This document shows, piece by piece, positions 21,922 through 30,992 of a stretch of 64,000 nucleotides of DNA; position 1 is the first letter of the stretch; each line of letters opens with the position of its first letter. Below the pieces are notes generated by a model. That model had not been told where the DNA came from, ran no database searches, and worked only from the letters and a program-made list of their open reading frames with translations. Origin of the DNA: Sphingobium estronivorans (GTDB taxonomy: Bacteria > Pseudomonadota > Alphaproteobacteria > Sphingomonadales > Sphingomonadaceae); assembly GCF_008692605.1 (NCBI RefSeq), contig NZ_LFCT01000005.1, positions 91,313-155,312 on the forward strand, given 5' to 3'. A program made the translations under genes and the position numbers.

Positions 21922-22944
21922 ATGCCCGACGCCGAGGCGTGCTGGGACGCTTTTCTGCGCCGGGATCGCGCCTTTGACGGGCGGTTTGTCGGCGCCGTGC
22001 TGACCACCGGCATCTATTGCAAGCCGAGTTGTGCCGCGCGCCATCCCCGGCGGGAAAATATGATATTCCTGCCCGATCCCGAAGGGGCGCGGGCGGCGGG
22101 TTTCCGCGCCTGCCTGCGCTGCCGCCCGGACGAGGTGGGGCGCGACCGGCTGGCGGTGGACGCCGCCATCGCCTTCATCGCTGCCGCCGAAACGCCGCCT
22201 TCGCTGGGGGAGGTGGCGGATCATGCCGGCTATGCGCCGCATCATTTCCATCGGCTGTTCAAACGGGAAACGGGGATGACGCCCGCCGCCTATGCCCGGT
22301 CGCTGCGCACCGAACGGTTGAAAAGCGCGCTGGAGGAGGGGAGCAGCGTCACCGCAGCCATCTATGAAGCGGGCTATAATGCGCCGAGCAGGGCCTATGC
22401 CGATGTCGGGCAGCATCTGGGCATGACGCCCAGCGCCTGGCGGGACGGGGGCCGGGGCGCGGTGATTCGCCATGCGGTGGTGGCGACCAGCCTTGGGCCC
22501 GCGCTGGTTGCGGGGACGGAGCGGGGATTGTGCCGGATCAGCTTCGACGAAGGCGAATCGGACCTGCGCCGACGCTTTCCCAAGGCGGAGATTCTGCCCG
22601 GCGATGAGGCGCTTCTCGGATTGGCGGCGCAGGTGGCACGGTTGATCGACGATCCGGCGGCAGCGCTGGAACTGCCGATGGATGTGTCGGGAACGGCCTT
22701 CCAGCAGGCGGTCTGGGCGGCGCTGCGCGCCATACCGCCGGGCGAGACGCGGACCTATGGCGAAATCGCGGCGGCGGTCGGCAAGCCGGGCGCGGTGCGG
22801 GCAGCCGGAACGGCTTGCGGCGGCAATAATCTGGCGGTGCTGATCCCCTGCCATCGCGTTCTGCGGAGCGATGGAAGTCTGGGCGGCTACGCCTATGGGG
22901 TCGAGCGGAAGAGAGCGCTGCTGGAGCGGGAAGGGCAGGGTTAG
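21922..22944 (+). CDS. ada: Bifunctional Ada: AraC-type regulator / methylated-DNA-protein cysteine methyltransferase
   Basis: A 340-aa protein with three parts. The N-terminal Ada domain has the four zinc/methyl-acceptor cysteines C33, C37, C64 and C67 (Y-C-K-P-S-C and C-L-R-C-R-P). A central AraC-type helix-turn-helix region follows, then a C-terminal O6-alkylguanine transferase with P-C-H-R-V. It repairs alkylated DNA and activates the adaptive response when Cys33 is methylated. The start is uncertain: the open frame extends to 21805, and I picked M at 21922 by similarity to the family N terminus. It overlaps the DUF1289 gene by 4 bp. Confidence 0.93.
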   Translation: MPDAEACWDAFLRRDRAFDGRFVGAVLTTGIYCKPSCAARHPRRENMIFLPDPEGARAAGFRACLRCRPDEVGRDRLAVDAAIAFIAAAETPPSLGEVADHAGYAPHHFHRLFKRETGMTPAAYARSLRTERLKSALEEGSSVTAAIYEAGYNAPSRAYADVGQHLGMTPSAWRDGGRGAVIRHAVVATSLGPALVAGTERGLCRISFDEGESDLRRRFPKAEILPGDEALLGLAAQVARLIDDPAAALELPMDVSGTAFQQAVWAALRAIPPGETRTYGEIAAAVGKPGAVRAAGTACGGNNLAVLIPCHRVLRSDGSLGGYAYGVERKRALLEREGQG

Positions 22945-23090
22945 GCCTTTTTCAACCGCTCCATGATCGCTCGCCGCTGCGCCTTGCTCATCCCTCGCCA
23001 ACGGGCGATCTCATCGGTCGTGCGCCCGCAGCCGGTGCAGACCCGCCGGGCCTTGTCGAGCGTGCAGATATTGACGCAGGGGCTTTCCAT
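22941..23090 (-). CDS. DUF1289 small zinc-ribbon-like protein
   Basis: A 49-aa protein, M-E-S-P-C-V-N-I-C-T then C-T-G-C-G-R-T-x-D-E-I-A-R-W, the cysteine pattern of DUF1289 (four Cys, likely one metal site). Its ATG overlaps the priA stop by one base (TGATG), so it is translationally coupled to priA. Function is unknown. Confidence 0.85.
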   Translation of the reverse strand: MESPCVNICTLDKARRVCTGCGRTTDEIARWRGMSKAQRRAIMERLKKA

Positions 23091-25261
23091 CACATGAAGC
23101 TGTAGGGGTCGACGTCCACCGCCACCCGCGTGCCCGATTTCCATGTCAGATTGCCCAGCCATTCGCGGATCGCGCCCTGCACGTCGACCTGCCTAGTGGC
23201 GTGGATCAGCAGGCGGTGGCGATGGCGGCCCCGCAGCACGGAAAGCGGCGCGGGCGCGGGACCGTAGACGCGCATGCCCTCGATCAGAGGAGCCGATTTG
23301 CCGATCAGGCGGGCGACTTCGGCGGCTTCGTCGGCATCCTCGCTGGAGATGATGATCGCGGCGAAGCGGCCGAAGGGCGGGGCGTTGGCGTGGCGGCGAT
23401 TGGCCGTCTCCACCTCATAGAAGCGTTCCGAATCGCCCGCGATCAGCGCCTTGATGACCTCCGCCTCCGGCATGCGGGTCTGGACGAAGACGCGGCCCGG
23501 CTTTTGCCCGCGCCCGGCGCGTCCCGCCACCTGCACGATTTGCTGGAAGGTGCGCTCCGACGCGCGCAGGTCGCCGCCCTCCAGCCCCAGGTCCGCGTCG
23601 ATCACGCCCACCAGCGTCAGGTTCGGGAAATGATAGCCCTTGGTGATGAGCTGCGTGCCGACGATGATGTCGATGGCGCCCGCCTCCACCGATTTCACGA
23701 ACTCCGCGACCTTGGCGGGCGACCACAGCGTGTCGGAGGTGACAATGGCGGTGCGGGCATTGGGCCAGAGGGCCTTCACCTCGTCCGCGATGCGCTCGAC
23801 ACCGGGGCCGCAGGCAACCAGCGAATCCTCCTCCTTGCATTCCGGGCAGAAGCGCGGGGCCGGGATGACATGGCCGCAATGGTGGCAGGCGAGGCGATGG
23901 GTCAGCCGGTGCTCGACCATCCAGGCGGTGCAATTGGGGCATTGGAAACGATAGCCGCAATGACGGCAGAGCGTCAGCGGCGCATAGCCCCGGCGGTTGA
24001 GGAACAGCAGGCTCTGCTCCTCCTTCGCCATATTTTCGTCGATGGCGCGGACGAGGGGCGGGGCGATCCAGCGGCCGCGCTCGGGCGGATCGGTCAGCAG
24101 GTTGACCTCCTCGATGGCGGGCATGGCCGCGCCGCCGAAGCGGGAGGGGAGCTTGATCTCCCTGTACCGGCCCAGTTCCACCTGATGCCGCGTCTCGATG
24201 GCGGGCGTGGCCGAGGCGAGGATGACCGGGAATTTCTCGATCAGGCCGCGCATCACCGCCACGTCGCGGGCGTGGTAATGGACGCCGTCCTCCTGCTTGA
24301 AGCTGGCTTCATGCGCTTCGTCGACGATGATGAGGCCGAGATTGGGATAGGGCAGGAACAGCGCCGAGCGCGCGCCGACCACCACCGGCGCCTCGCCCGC
24401 CGCGATTGCCCGCCACGCCCGACGCCGCTCGCTCTGGCGCAGGCCGCTGTGCCAGTTGACCGGCACCGTGCCGAAGCGCTTTTCGAACCGTTCGAGAAAG
24501 GGTTCGGTCAGTGCGATTTCGGGGAGCAGCACCAGCACCTGCCGCCCCTCGCGGATGGCGGCGGCAATGGCTTCGAAATATACCTCGGTCTTGCCCGATC
24601 CGGTCACGCCATCGAGCAGGAAGGGGGCGAAGGTCCGGTCCTTCACGGCCGCGATGAACTGATCGGCGGCGGCGCCCTGCTTGTCGGACAAAAGCGGCGG
24701 AGCATGGTCGGGATCGGGCCTGGGGAAGGGCGTATCGACGCTGACTTCCACCGCTTCGAAGGCGCCCGCCTTGATAAGGCCGCGAATCACCGCATCGCTG
24801 ACGCCGCCGATCATCGCCAGTTCGCGGATCAGCCCCTGCCGCTCCCCGATGCGCTCCATCGCCTGGGTCCGCTGCTCGGTCATGCGGTCCGGCAACTCGC
24901 CGGTGGCGCGATATTCGATGACGGTGCGGGCCCCCTCCAGCGCCGCCATCGATGCCAGCGTCATGCGCAGCACGGCGGCGATGGGCGCGAGATAATAGTC
25001 CGCCGTCCACTCGATCAGGCGGCGCACCGTTTCGGGCACCGGCGGTGCATCGACCAGCGCCACGATATTGCGCAGGCGGTTGTCGCCCACCGTCTCGATA
25101 TCGGGGAAGCTGTCCTCCTCCCACACCACGCCGACGATCTGGCGCGGTCCCAGCGGCGCGACGACGATGCTGCCGGGCCTGGCGTTCATCCCATGCGGCA
25201 CGCGATAGTCGAGCGGCCCCAGGGCAGCGTTCAGCAGGATGACACGGGCGCGCGAACTCAT
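23090..25261 (-). CDS. priA: Primosomal protein N' (replication restart helicase PriA)
   Basis: A 723-aa 3'-to-5' helicase that reloads the replisome at stalled forks. Visible features are the N-terminal DNA-binding domain, Walker A G-V-T-G-S-G-K-T-E near residue 218, the DEAH box V-D-E-A-H-E-A-S-F-K-Q-E, and a zinc region with C-R-H-C-G, C-P-N-C, C-H-H-C-G and C-P-E-C pairs. A late Q-V-A-G-R-A-G-R-G motif VI is present. The length is normal for alphaproteobacteria. Confidence 0.97.
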   Translation of the reverse strand: MSSRARVILLNAALGPLDYRVPHGMNARPGSIVVAPLGPRQIVGVVWEEDSFPDIETVGDNRLRNIVALVDAPPVPETVRRLIEWTADYYLAPIAAVLRMTLASMAALEGARTVIEYRATGELPDRMTEQRTQAMERIGERQGLIRELAMIGGVSDAVIRGLIKAGAFEAVEVSVDTPFPRPDPDHAPPLLSDKQGAAADQFIAAVKDRTFAPFLLDGVTGSGKTEVYFEAIAAAIREGRQVLVLLPEIALTEPFLERFEKRFGTVPVNWHSGLRQSERRRAWRAIAAGEAPVVVGARSALFLPYPNLGLIIVDEAHEASFKQEDGVHYHARDVAVMRGLIEKFPVILASATPAIETRHQVELGRYREIKLPSRFGGAAMPAIEEVNLLTDPPERGRWIAPPLVRAIDENMAKEEQSLLFLNRRGYAPLTLCRHCGYRFQCPNCTAWMVEHRLTHRLACHHCGHVIPAPRFCPECKEEDSLVACGPGVERIADEVKALWPNARTAIVTSDTLWSPAKVAEFVKSVEAGAIDIIVGTQLITKGYHFPNLTLVGVIDADLGLEGGDLRASERTFQQIVQVAGRAGRGQKPGRVFVQTRMPEAEVIKALIAGDSERFYEVETANRRHANAPPFGRFAAIIISSEDADEAAEVARLIGKSAPLIEGMRVYGPAPAPLSVLRGRHRHRLLIHATRQVDVQGAIREWLGNLTWKSGTRVAVDVDPYSFM

Positions 25262-25307
25262 CGCCCCTTCCCTAATGGCAGGGACGGGGGAGGCAAGGGA
25301 GGAAGCG

Positions 25308-25973
25308 TCAGATTTTCCAGCTCAATGTCAGCCAGGGGATATGCGCCACCGCATCGGGCTTGCCGTCGCGGAAAGTCTGCTGCCGCATATAGAGCAATTG
25401 GGCGTCCAGCGCCTTGCCGATCGGATGGCGCAGGCCGATCTGATGGCGCATCACGGCCAGGCCGGTCTTGTCGCTGGGCTTGGCGCGATTGAGCTGGACC
25501 ATCAACTCGGCGGCTGCGACCAGCGTCCATTGCTTGCCGACGTCGAGCGGAATCGACGCCTGCACCCGCTGGCGCAGGCGCCAACCCGCCTTGTCGGCGG
25601 TGTCGAAGAAGCGCTGCTCGATCCGGGTGCGGGACAGCCACATGCCCTTCGCCATCGACAGCTGCTGGAACAGGCGCATTTCCTGTTCGGGACCGGAGTG
25701 GAAATAGGCAAAGCCCGCGCCGATCTGCACGCCCGTCGCGATGCGATGATCGAGCGAGACGCGCGCGACCTGCTGATCGCCATTGGAACGGTCCCGCCGG
25801 AAGCGCTGGCTGGCGTCGATCAGGACGGTGTCGGCATCGCTTGCCTTGACGATAAGCGATTCGGTCATCCACCCCTGGGTTTCGCTGGTCGCGGCGGCGG
25901 CGGGCATGGCGGCGCTCATTGCGATGAGCAGGGACGCGTCCCATATAGAGCGGGAACGCTGAAGGCGGAGCAT
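25308..25973 (-). CDS. DUF2490 family outer-membrane-like protein
   Basis: A 221-aa protein with a signal peptide ending in A-M-P-A-A-A-A and many amphipathic strands with R-L-R-Q-R-V and R-I-E-Q-R-F type segments, typical of DUF2490 proteins predicted as small beta-barrels. Function is unknown. I start it at ATG 25973, where AAAGGA lies 8 nt upstream; the frame opens at 26066. It is transcribed away from the fsa gene. Confidence 0.7.
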   Translation of the reverse strand: MLRLQRSRSIWDASLLIAMSAAMPAAAATSETQGWMTESLIVKASDADTVLIDASQRFRRDRSNGDQQVARVSLDHRIATGVQIGAGFAYFHSGPEQEMRLFQQLSMAKGMWLSRTRIEQRFFDTADKAGWRLRQRVQASIPLDVGKQWTLVAAAELMVQLNRAKPSDKTGLAVMRHQIGLRHPIGKALDAQLLYMRQQTFRDGKPDAVAHIPWLTLSWKI

Positions 25974-26115
25974 CGATCGGTCCTTTGGAAAGGTGTCACC
26001 GTCATAATGTTGCGCGGGCGCGGCGGTAAAGCCTCGGCGAACGGCAATAATGGCTAAATCCGCCATCAGCCGCTAAAGGGAGCGCGATTCGCCACTCTCC
26101 CTTCGGAGCCACGCC

Positions 26116-26769
26116 ATGAAATTCTTCGTCGATACCGCCGACACCAACGAAATCCGCGACCTTGCCGCCACGGGCCTGCTGGACGGCGTTACCACTAACC
26201 CCTCGCTGATCCACAAGTCGGGCCGTAAATTCCTGGAAGTGGTCGAGGAAATTTGCGGGCTGGTCGAAGGGCCGGTGTCGGCCGAAGTCGTCGCGCTCGA
26301 CCATGAGACGATGATGAAGGAAGCCGCCGTGCTGCGGAAGATCGCCGACAATGTCTGCATCAAGGTGCCGTTGACCATCGACGGCCTCAAGACCTGCAAG
26401 GCGCTGACCGGCGATGGCGTCATGGTGAACGTCACCCTCTGCTTCTCGGCCAATCAGGCGCTGCTGGCGGCCAAGGCGGGCGCGACCTTCATCTCGCCCT
26501 TCGTCGGCCGGCATGACGATAATGGCTTCGACGGCATGAAGCTGATCGAGGATATCCGCCTGATCTACGACAATTACGCGTTCGACACCGAAATCCTGGT
26601 GGCCTCGGTCCGTCACCCCATCCATGTGCTGGAAGCGGCGAAGATCGGCGCCGACGTGATGACCGCGCCGCCCTCGGTCATAAAGGCGCTGTTCAACCAT
26701 GTGCTGACCGACAAGGGCATTGCCGGCTTCTTGGCCGACTGGGAAAAGACCGGCCAGTCGGTTCTCTGA
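26116..26769 (+). CDS. fsa: Transaldolase-family fructose-6-phosphate aldolase (FSA/TalC type)
   Basis: A 217-aa short-form transaldolase, of the FSA/TalC subfamily rather than the long TalB type. The N-terminal M-K-F-F-V-D-T-A-D and G-V-T-T-N-P-S-L motifs and the Schiff-base lysine K83 in C-I-K-V-P-L-T are present. It could act as transaldolase in the pentose phosphate pathway, which many organisms of this kind rely on, or as an aldolase. The frame is full length and ends just before a strong terminator. Confidence 0.92.
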   Translation: MKFFVDTADTNEIRDLAATGLLDGVTTNPSLIHKSGRKFLEVVEEICGLVEGPVSAEVVALDHETMMKEAAVLRKIADNVCIKVPLTIDGLKTCKALTGDGVMVNVTLCFSANQALLAAKAGATFISPFVGRHDDNGFDGMKLIEDIRLIYDNYAFDTEILVASVRHPIHVLEAAKIGADVMTAPPSVIKALFNHVLTDKGIAGFLADWEKTGQSVL

Positions 26770-26781
26770 TTTTCGCTTCCC

Positions 26782-26816
26782 AAAAAGGGCGCGCGGGGAA
26801 CCGGGCGCCCTTTTTT
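26782..26816 (+). terminator. Rho-independent terminator after fsa
   Basis: AAAAAGGGCGC (26782-26792) pairs with GCGCCCTTTTT (26805-26816 region), with a T6 tract. It lies 13 bp after the fsa stop and closes that gene's transcript. Confidence 0.85.
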
Positions 26817-26869
26817 CTGTCGCAACCTTCCCCGCATCGCATCATTCTCTCCCGCAAAGGAGAGAGCCG

Positions 26870-27196
26870 ATGTTCGTCGCGGTTTATTGGTGGCGCGTCC
26901 ACCCCGGCAAGGAAGAGCAGTTCCGCAAGGCCTGGCGCCGGGGAACCGACCTGATCCGCGAAAAATACGGCAGTTACGGTTCGCGCCTGCACCGCGATGC
27001 GGACGGGCGCTTCGTCGGTTACGCCGAATGGCCGGACGAGGCGACCTGGCGCGCGGCCTTCGACCGGAAGATGGTCTATGACGAGCCGGAGACGCGCGCG
27101 GCCTTCGTCGATGCCATTGCCGAAGTGCCGGCCGACGCCGATCCCATCTTCACCATGACCGTGACCGACGATCTGCTGCTGCGCGCGCGCGGTTGA
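26870..27196 (+). CDS. ABM-domain (antibiotic biosynthesis monooxygenase-like) small protein
   Basis: A 108-aa protein with the ferredoxin-like ABM fold pattern: V-A-V-Y-W-W-R-V-H-P-G-K-E-E-Q-F, then G-S-R-L-H-R and G-R-F-V-G-Y-A-E-W-P. Members include monooxygenases and small dimeric enzymes; the substrate here is unknown. The start is supported by AAAGGAG 7-8 nt upstream of ATG 26870. It is not part of a recognisable biosynthetic cluster. Confidence 0.75.
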   Translation: MFVAVYWWRVHPGKEEQFRKAWRRGTDLIREKYGSYGSRLHRDADGRFVGYAEWPDEATWRAAFDRKMVYDEPETRAAFVDAIAEVPADADPIFTMTVTDDLLLRARG

Positions 27197-27305
27197 CCGA
27201 TCGCCCTACCACTTTTGCCCTGCGCGCCTCTCCCGATGCCCTGATGCGCTGGCTGGTACAGCCTCTATCACTGCCCAATCCCTTTGAAAAAAGGAGGGAA
27301 AGAGC

Positions 27306-29348
27306 ATCGCCACCCGTGCATCCCCTGCCATCCTGCCGGTATCGCCGGAGGACTGGGCGCAGCCGCATATCGCCTATCGCCGCGACGTTGACGGGCTGCG
27401 CGCGCTCGCCGTGCTGCCGGTGCTGTTCTTCCATCTCGATCTCTGGCCCTTCTATGGCGGCTTTGTCGGGGTCGACATCTTCTTCGTCATTTCGGGCTAT
27501 CTGATCGCGTCGATCATCGCGCGCGAACTGGAGCAGGGCCGGTTCACCCTGACCGGCTTTTACGCCCGCCGCATCCGCCGGATCTTCCCGGCGCTGTTCG
27601 CGATGATCGCCGTGACCATCGCGGCAGGCAGCCTGATCCTGCTGCCGCTCGACTATCGCGCCCTGGGGACGAGCGCGGTGGCGACGGTGCTGTTTTCCAG
27701 CAACTTCTATTTCGCGCGGCATAGCGGTTATTTCGGCACCGCCGCGGAGGAGGCGCCGCTGCTCCATGGCTGGTCGCTCGCGGTGGAGGAACAATTCTAC
27801 ATTGTCTTTCCGCTGCTGATGCTCCTCATCTTCCGGGCGGGCGGGCGCTTCCGTCCGATGCTGGGGATGGTGGCGCTGCTATCCTTCCTCGCCGCGCTGC
27901 TGCTGGTCGATCGGTCGCCGGTCACGGCCTTCTATTTGCCCTTTCCGCGGGCGTGGGAGTTTCTGGGCGGGGCGTTGCTGGCGACGGGTCGGATTCCCGC
28001 CATCCGCAGCCCCTTCGCGGCGCAGTTGTGCGGGTTCGCCGGCCTGGCGCTGATCGGATGGGCCATCCTCGACTTTTCGAACGCGACCGTCTTTCCGGGC
28101 GTCAATGCCCTGTTTCCGGTGCTGGGCGCCATGCTGATCCTGCATGCGGGGCTGACCGGATCGCTGGTCAACCGACTGCTCGGCCAAGCCGTGCCGGTGG
28201 CGATCGGCCGCATCTCCTATTCGCTCTATCTTTGGCACTGGCCGATCATCGTCTTCTGGACCTATCGCACCGATGGCGACTGGCGCTTGCGGGAGCAACT
28301 GTTGGTCATGCTGCTGTCGCTGCTGGTCGCCTGGATCAGCTGGCGGTTCGTCGAAGAGCCGTTCCGCCGGTCGCGCAGCTTCACCACGGGCCGCGCCTTC
28401 GCCTTTGCCGGGGCGCTGGTCATGACCGGGGGCGGGGCCGGGGCGCTGCTTTATTTCTCCGACGGTTTGCCATCACGGGTCGCGCCATCGGTCGCGGCGC
28501 TCGATGCCGCGAGTCGGAGCATGGCCTATTTGCCCGCGCACTGTTCCGGCATGGCGCCGGCGCGGCATCACAGGCTTTGCCCGGTGGGCGCGCGCAACGG
28601 CACGGCGCCCAGCTTCCTCCTCTGGGGCGATTCCCATGCCCATGCGCTGAAACCCGCGTTCGACCGGGCCGGAAATGCACTGGGCCTGTCGGGGCGGATC
28701 GCGTCCTACCCCGCCTGTCCGACGCTGATGGGCCTCGACCGGCTGGACCAGCCGCCGGCCCATGATTGCAGCGAGTTCAACCGGCTGGTGCTGGAAACGC
28801 TGCGCACCACCCCGTCCATCCATACGGTTTTCCTGGTGTCGCGCTGGGGGCTTTGCGCCAACGGCAAGCGGCCGGAGGGGGGTACGCCCTGCTATCTCGG
28901 CCGGGACGAGGATGACGACCGCAGCCTCGGCCGCGACGCGCAGCTCTTCCGCGCGGGCCTTCAGGAAACGGTGCGGACGCTGGCGGCCATGGGCAAGCAG
29001 GTGATCCTGGTCGCGCCCATCCCTGAATTCCGCCGCAATGTGCCCGAAACGCTGGCGCGGGCGGAGCTCTACAGCGAACCTGCGCCGCTCAATCTGTCGC
29101 GGGCGGACTATCTGCGGCGGCAGCGTGGCGTGTTCAACGCCTTCGACCAGATGCAGCGCCATTTTCCGGTGAAGATTCTCTATCCCCACCGCCTGCTCTG
29201 CCGCACCGGCCATTGCGCGATGACGGCGCATGGCGTGCCGCTTTATTCCGACGACGATCATCTGTCGCGACAGGGCAGCCTGATGCTGACCGGCATGGTT
29301 TATGATGCGATGAAGCCCGCGATCCGGGGCGCTGACAAGAAAGGCTGA
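27306..29348 (+). CDS. Acyltransferase 3 family with C-terminal SGNH domain (OafB-like)
   Basis: A membrane O-acyltransferase fused to a periplasmic SGNH hydrolase-like domain, as in O-antigen acetylases. The frame reads A-Y-R-R-D-V-D-G-L-R-A-L-A-V-L-P-V-L-F-F-H in the first helix, the canonical N terminus, which begins before the first usual start codon (GTG 27411). AAGGAGG at 27291-27297 points to ATC at 27306 as the start, a rare codon, so the start is uncertain (27306 or 27411). The C terminus has G-D-S-H and D-D-H-L-S (SGNH blocks). It likely decorates a surface polysaccharide. Confidence 0.82.
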   Translation: MATRASPAILPVSPEDWAQPHIAYRRDVDGLRALAVLPVLFFHLDLWPFYGGFVGVDIFFVISGYLIASIIARELEQGRFTLTGFYARRIRRIFPALFAMIAVTIAAGSLILLPLDYRALGTSAVATVLFSSNFYFARHSGYFGTAAEEAPLLHGWSLAVEEQFYIVFPLLMLLIFRAGGRFRPMLGMVALLSFLAALLLVDRSPVTAFYLPFPRAWEFLGGALLATGRIPAIRSPFAAQLCGFAGLALIGWAILDFSNATVFPGVNALFPVLGAMLILHAGLTGSLVNRLLGQAVPVAIGRISYSLYLWHWPIIVFWTYRTDGDWRLREQLLVMLLSLLVAWISWRFVEEPFRRSRSFTTGRAFAFAGALVMTGGGAGALLYFSDGLPSRVAPSVAALDAASRSMAYLPAHCSGMAPARHHRLCPVGARNGTAPSFLLWGDSHAHALKPAFDRAGNALGLSGRIASYPACPTLMGLDRLDQPPAHDCSEFNRLVLETLRTTPSIHTVFLVSRWGLCANGKRPEGGTPCYLGRDEDDDRSLGRDAQLFRAGLQETVRTLAAMGKQVILVAPIPEFRRNVPETLARAELYSEPAPLNLSRADYLRRQRGVFNAFDQMQRHFPVKILYPHRLLCRTGHCAMTAHGVPLYSDDDHLSRQGSLMLTGMVYDAMKPAIRGADKKG

Positions 29349-29359
29349 CGGCGTCGGAT

Positions 29360-29436
29360 TGGCGACCCCGGCAGGATTCGAACCTGCGACCATTCGCTTA
29401 GAAGGCGAATGCTCTATCCAACTGAGCTACGGGGCC
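29360..29436 (-). tRNA. tRNA-Arg (anticodon TCT), with encoded CCA
   Basis: The minus strand reads GGCCCCGTAGCTCAG at the 5' end, then a five-base anticodon stem TTCGC/GCGAA enclosing loop CTTCTAA (anticodon TCT, reads AGA/AGG), a TTCGAATC T-loop and a CGGGGTC acceptor strand followed by discriminator G and CCA. The acceptor pairs over all 7 positions with one G-U pair. The 77-nt length includes the CCA. Confidence 0.95.
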
Positions 29437-29521
29437 GTCACCGGCTCGATAGCCGGGCTTGGCCGGTCGCGCAATCATGCGCGGCATTGCTTTTGCCGGA
29501 ATGCCATTTATGCACAGCGGC

Positions 29522-30241
29522 ATGAGCGAAGAGGGGATCAGAAAAATCGACGCCTATGCGCTGGGCGCACGCCCCTTGCGCTACTTCGATTTTTGCATGG
29601 CGGCCTTTGTCGCCATATTGCTGTTGTCCAACCTGATTGGCGCGGCGAAGCTGTCGACCGTGGGTGGCTTCACCTTCGGCGCGGGCATTCTGTTCTTCCC
29701 CTTGGGCTATGTGCTGGGCGACGTGCTGACCGAAGTCTATGGCTATGCGCGTGCGCGGCGCTGCGTCTGGGCAGGCTTCGGCGCGATGCTGTTCATGGCG
29801 TTGATGAGCTGGGTGGTGGTGCAATTGCCGCCGGCGGAAGGCTGGCCCGACCAGAAGGCGTATGAAGCCGTGTTCGGCAGCACCTGGCGCATCGTCTTCG
29901 CATCGGTCACGGCCTTTTGGGCTGGGGAGTTCGCCAACAGCTTCGTGCTCGCCAAGATGAAGCTGCTGACGCAGGGCAAGCACCTGTGGACCCGCACCAT
30001 CGGTTCGACCATCGTGGGACAGGGGGTGGACAGCCTCTTCTTCTATCCGCTCGCCTTCTACGGCATCTGGACCCAGGAACAGGTGCTGACCGTGATGATC
30101 ACCAACTGGGCGATGAAGGTCGGCTGGGAAGTGGTGCTCACGCCTGTGACCTATATGGTGGTCAACGGCCTGAAGCGGGCCGAGGGGCTGGATGTGTATG
30201 ACGAGGGCACGAATTTCACGCCCTTCCGCGCCAGCCTCTGA
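29522..30241 (+). CDS. yhhQ: Queuosine precursor transporter (YhhQ/VUT family)
   Basis: A 239-aa membrane protein with about six helices and the YhhQ pattern I-L-F-F-P-L-G-Y-V-L-G-D-V-L-T-E-V-Y-G-Y, then A-F-W-A-G-E-F-A-N-S-F and G-S-T-I-V-G-Q-G-V-D-S-L. YhhQ imports preQ0/preQ1, precursors of the modified tRNA base queuosine. The start is uncertain; ATG codons at 29501, 29510 and 29522 are candidates. It is convergent with truA, another tRNA-modification gene. Confidence 0.9.
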   Translation: MSEEGIRKIDAYALGARPLRYFDFCMAAFVAILLLSNLIGAAKLSTVGGFTFGAGILFFPLGYVLGDVLTEVYGYARARRCVWAGFGAMLFMALMSWVVVQLPPAEGWPDQKAYEAVFGSTWRIVFASVTAFWAGEFANSFVLAKMKLLTQGKHLWTRTIGSTIVGQGVDSLFFYPLAFYGIWTQEQVLTVMITNWAMKVGWEVVLTPVTYMVVNGLKRAEGLDVYDEGTNFTPFRASL

Positions 30242-30988
30242 TCACCCGCCCGGATAGCGGGCGCTGACGAAATATAGTCCGTCCGGCGGCGCATTGAGGC
30301 CCAAGGCGGCGCGATCCTGCGCATCGCGGGCCGTTTCCAGATCGCCGATGGACCAGCGGCCCATGCCTACCATGGCCAGACAGCCGACCATCGATCGCAC
30401 CTGATGATGGAGGAAGGATCGTGCCTCCGCGTAGATCGCGATGCGGTCGCCGACACGCTCCACGTCCAGCCGGTCCAGCGTCTTGACCGGACTTTCCGCC
30501 TGGCAATGGGCCGAGCGGAAGGTGGTGAAGTCATGCCGCCCGACCAGAAGCTGCGCCGCATCGTGCATGGCGGCTTCGTCCAGCGGCTGGATCACGCGCC
30601 AGCATAGCCCGCTCTCCCAGGTCAGCGGCGCGCGCCGGTTGGCGATGCGATAGACATAGGAGCGGCCAAGGCAGGAAAAGCGCGCATGCCAATCGTCGGG
30701 TACGACCTCGCAGGCCAGAATCGCAACCGGATCGGGCCGGAGAAGCGCGTTCAGCGCCTCCATCAGGCGGAACGGCGTCATCTCCTTTTCAATGTCCGCA
30801 TGGGCACGCATGGCCAAGCCATGGACGCCCGCATCGGTGCGCCCCGCCGCGTGGATCACGGCCTGTTCGCCGGTGACGGCGCGGATCGCGTCCTCTATCG
30901 CCTGCTGGACGCTGGGGCCATGGGCCTGCCGTTGCCAGCCCATGAAGGGGCGGCCGTCAAATTCGACGGTGAAGGCGAAACGGGTCAT
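30242..30988 (-). CDS. truA: tRNA pseudouridine(38-40) synthase TruA
   Basis: A 248-aa enzyme with the TruA catalytic Asp in [11 protein letters not shown] and the [12 protein letters not shown]-terminal segment. It converts uridines 38-40 of many tRNAs to pseudouridine. I start at ATG 30988 (M-T-R-F-A-F-T-V-E), 4 bp after the fmt stop; the frame extends 13 codons upstream. It forms an operon with fmt. Confidence 0.96.
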   Translation of the reverse strand: MTRFAFTVEFDGRPFMGWQRQAHGPSVQQAIEDAIRAVTGEQAVIHAAGRTDAGVHGLAMRAHADIEKEMTPFRLMEALNALLRPDPVAILACEVVPDDWHARFSCLGRSYVYRIANRRAPLTWESGLCWRVIQPLDEAAMHDAAQLLVGRHDFTTFRSAHCQAESPVKTLDRLDVERVGDRIAIYAEARSFLHHQVRSMVGCLAMVGMGRWSIGDLETARDAQDRAALGLNAPPDGLYFVSARYPGG

Positions 30989-30992
30989 AGGG

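Noticed and set aside
27193..27504. A 103-codon frame that starts in the ABM gene stop and overlaps the acyltransferase
   Set aside because: Its translation is unlike any protein and runs through the acyltransferase N-terminal motif in another frame; a frameshift joining the two is possible but not supported.
29360..29436. tRNA-Arg as an integration site for a genomic island
   Set aside because: No integrase, no flanking direct repeat of the tRNA 3' end and no change in neighbouring gene character were visible.
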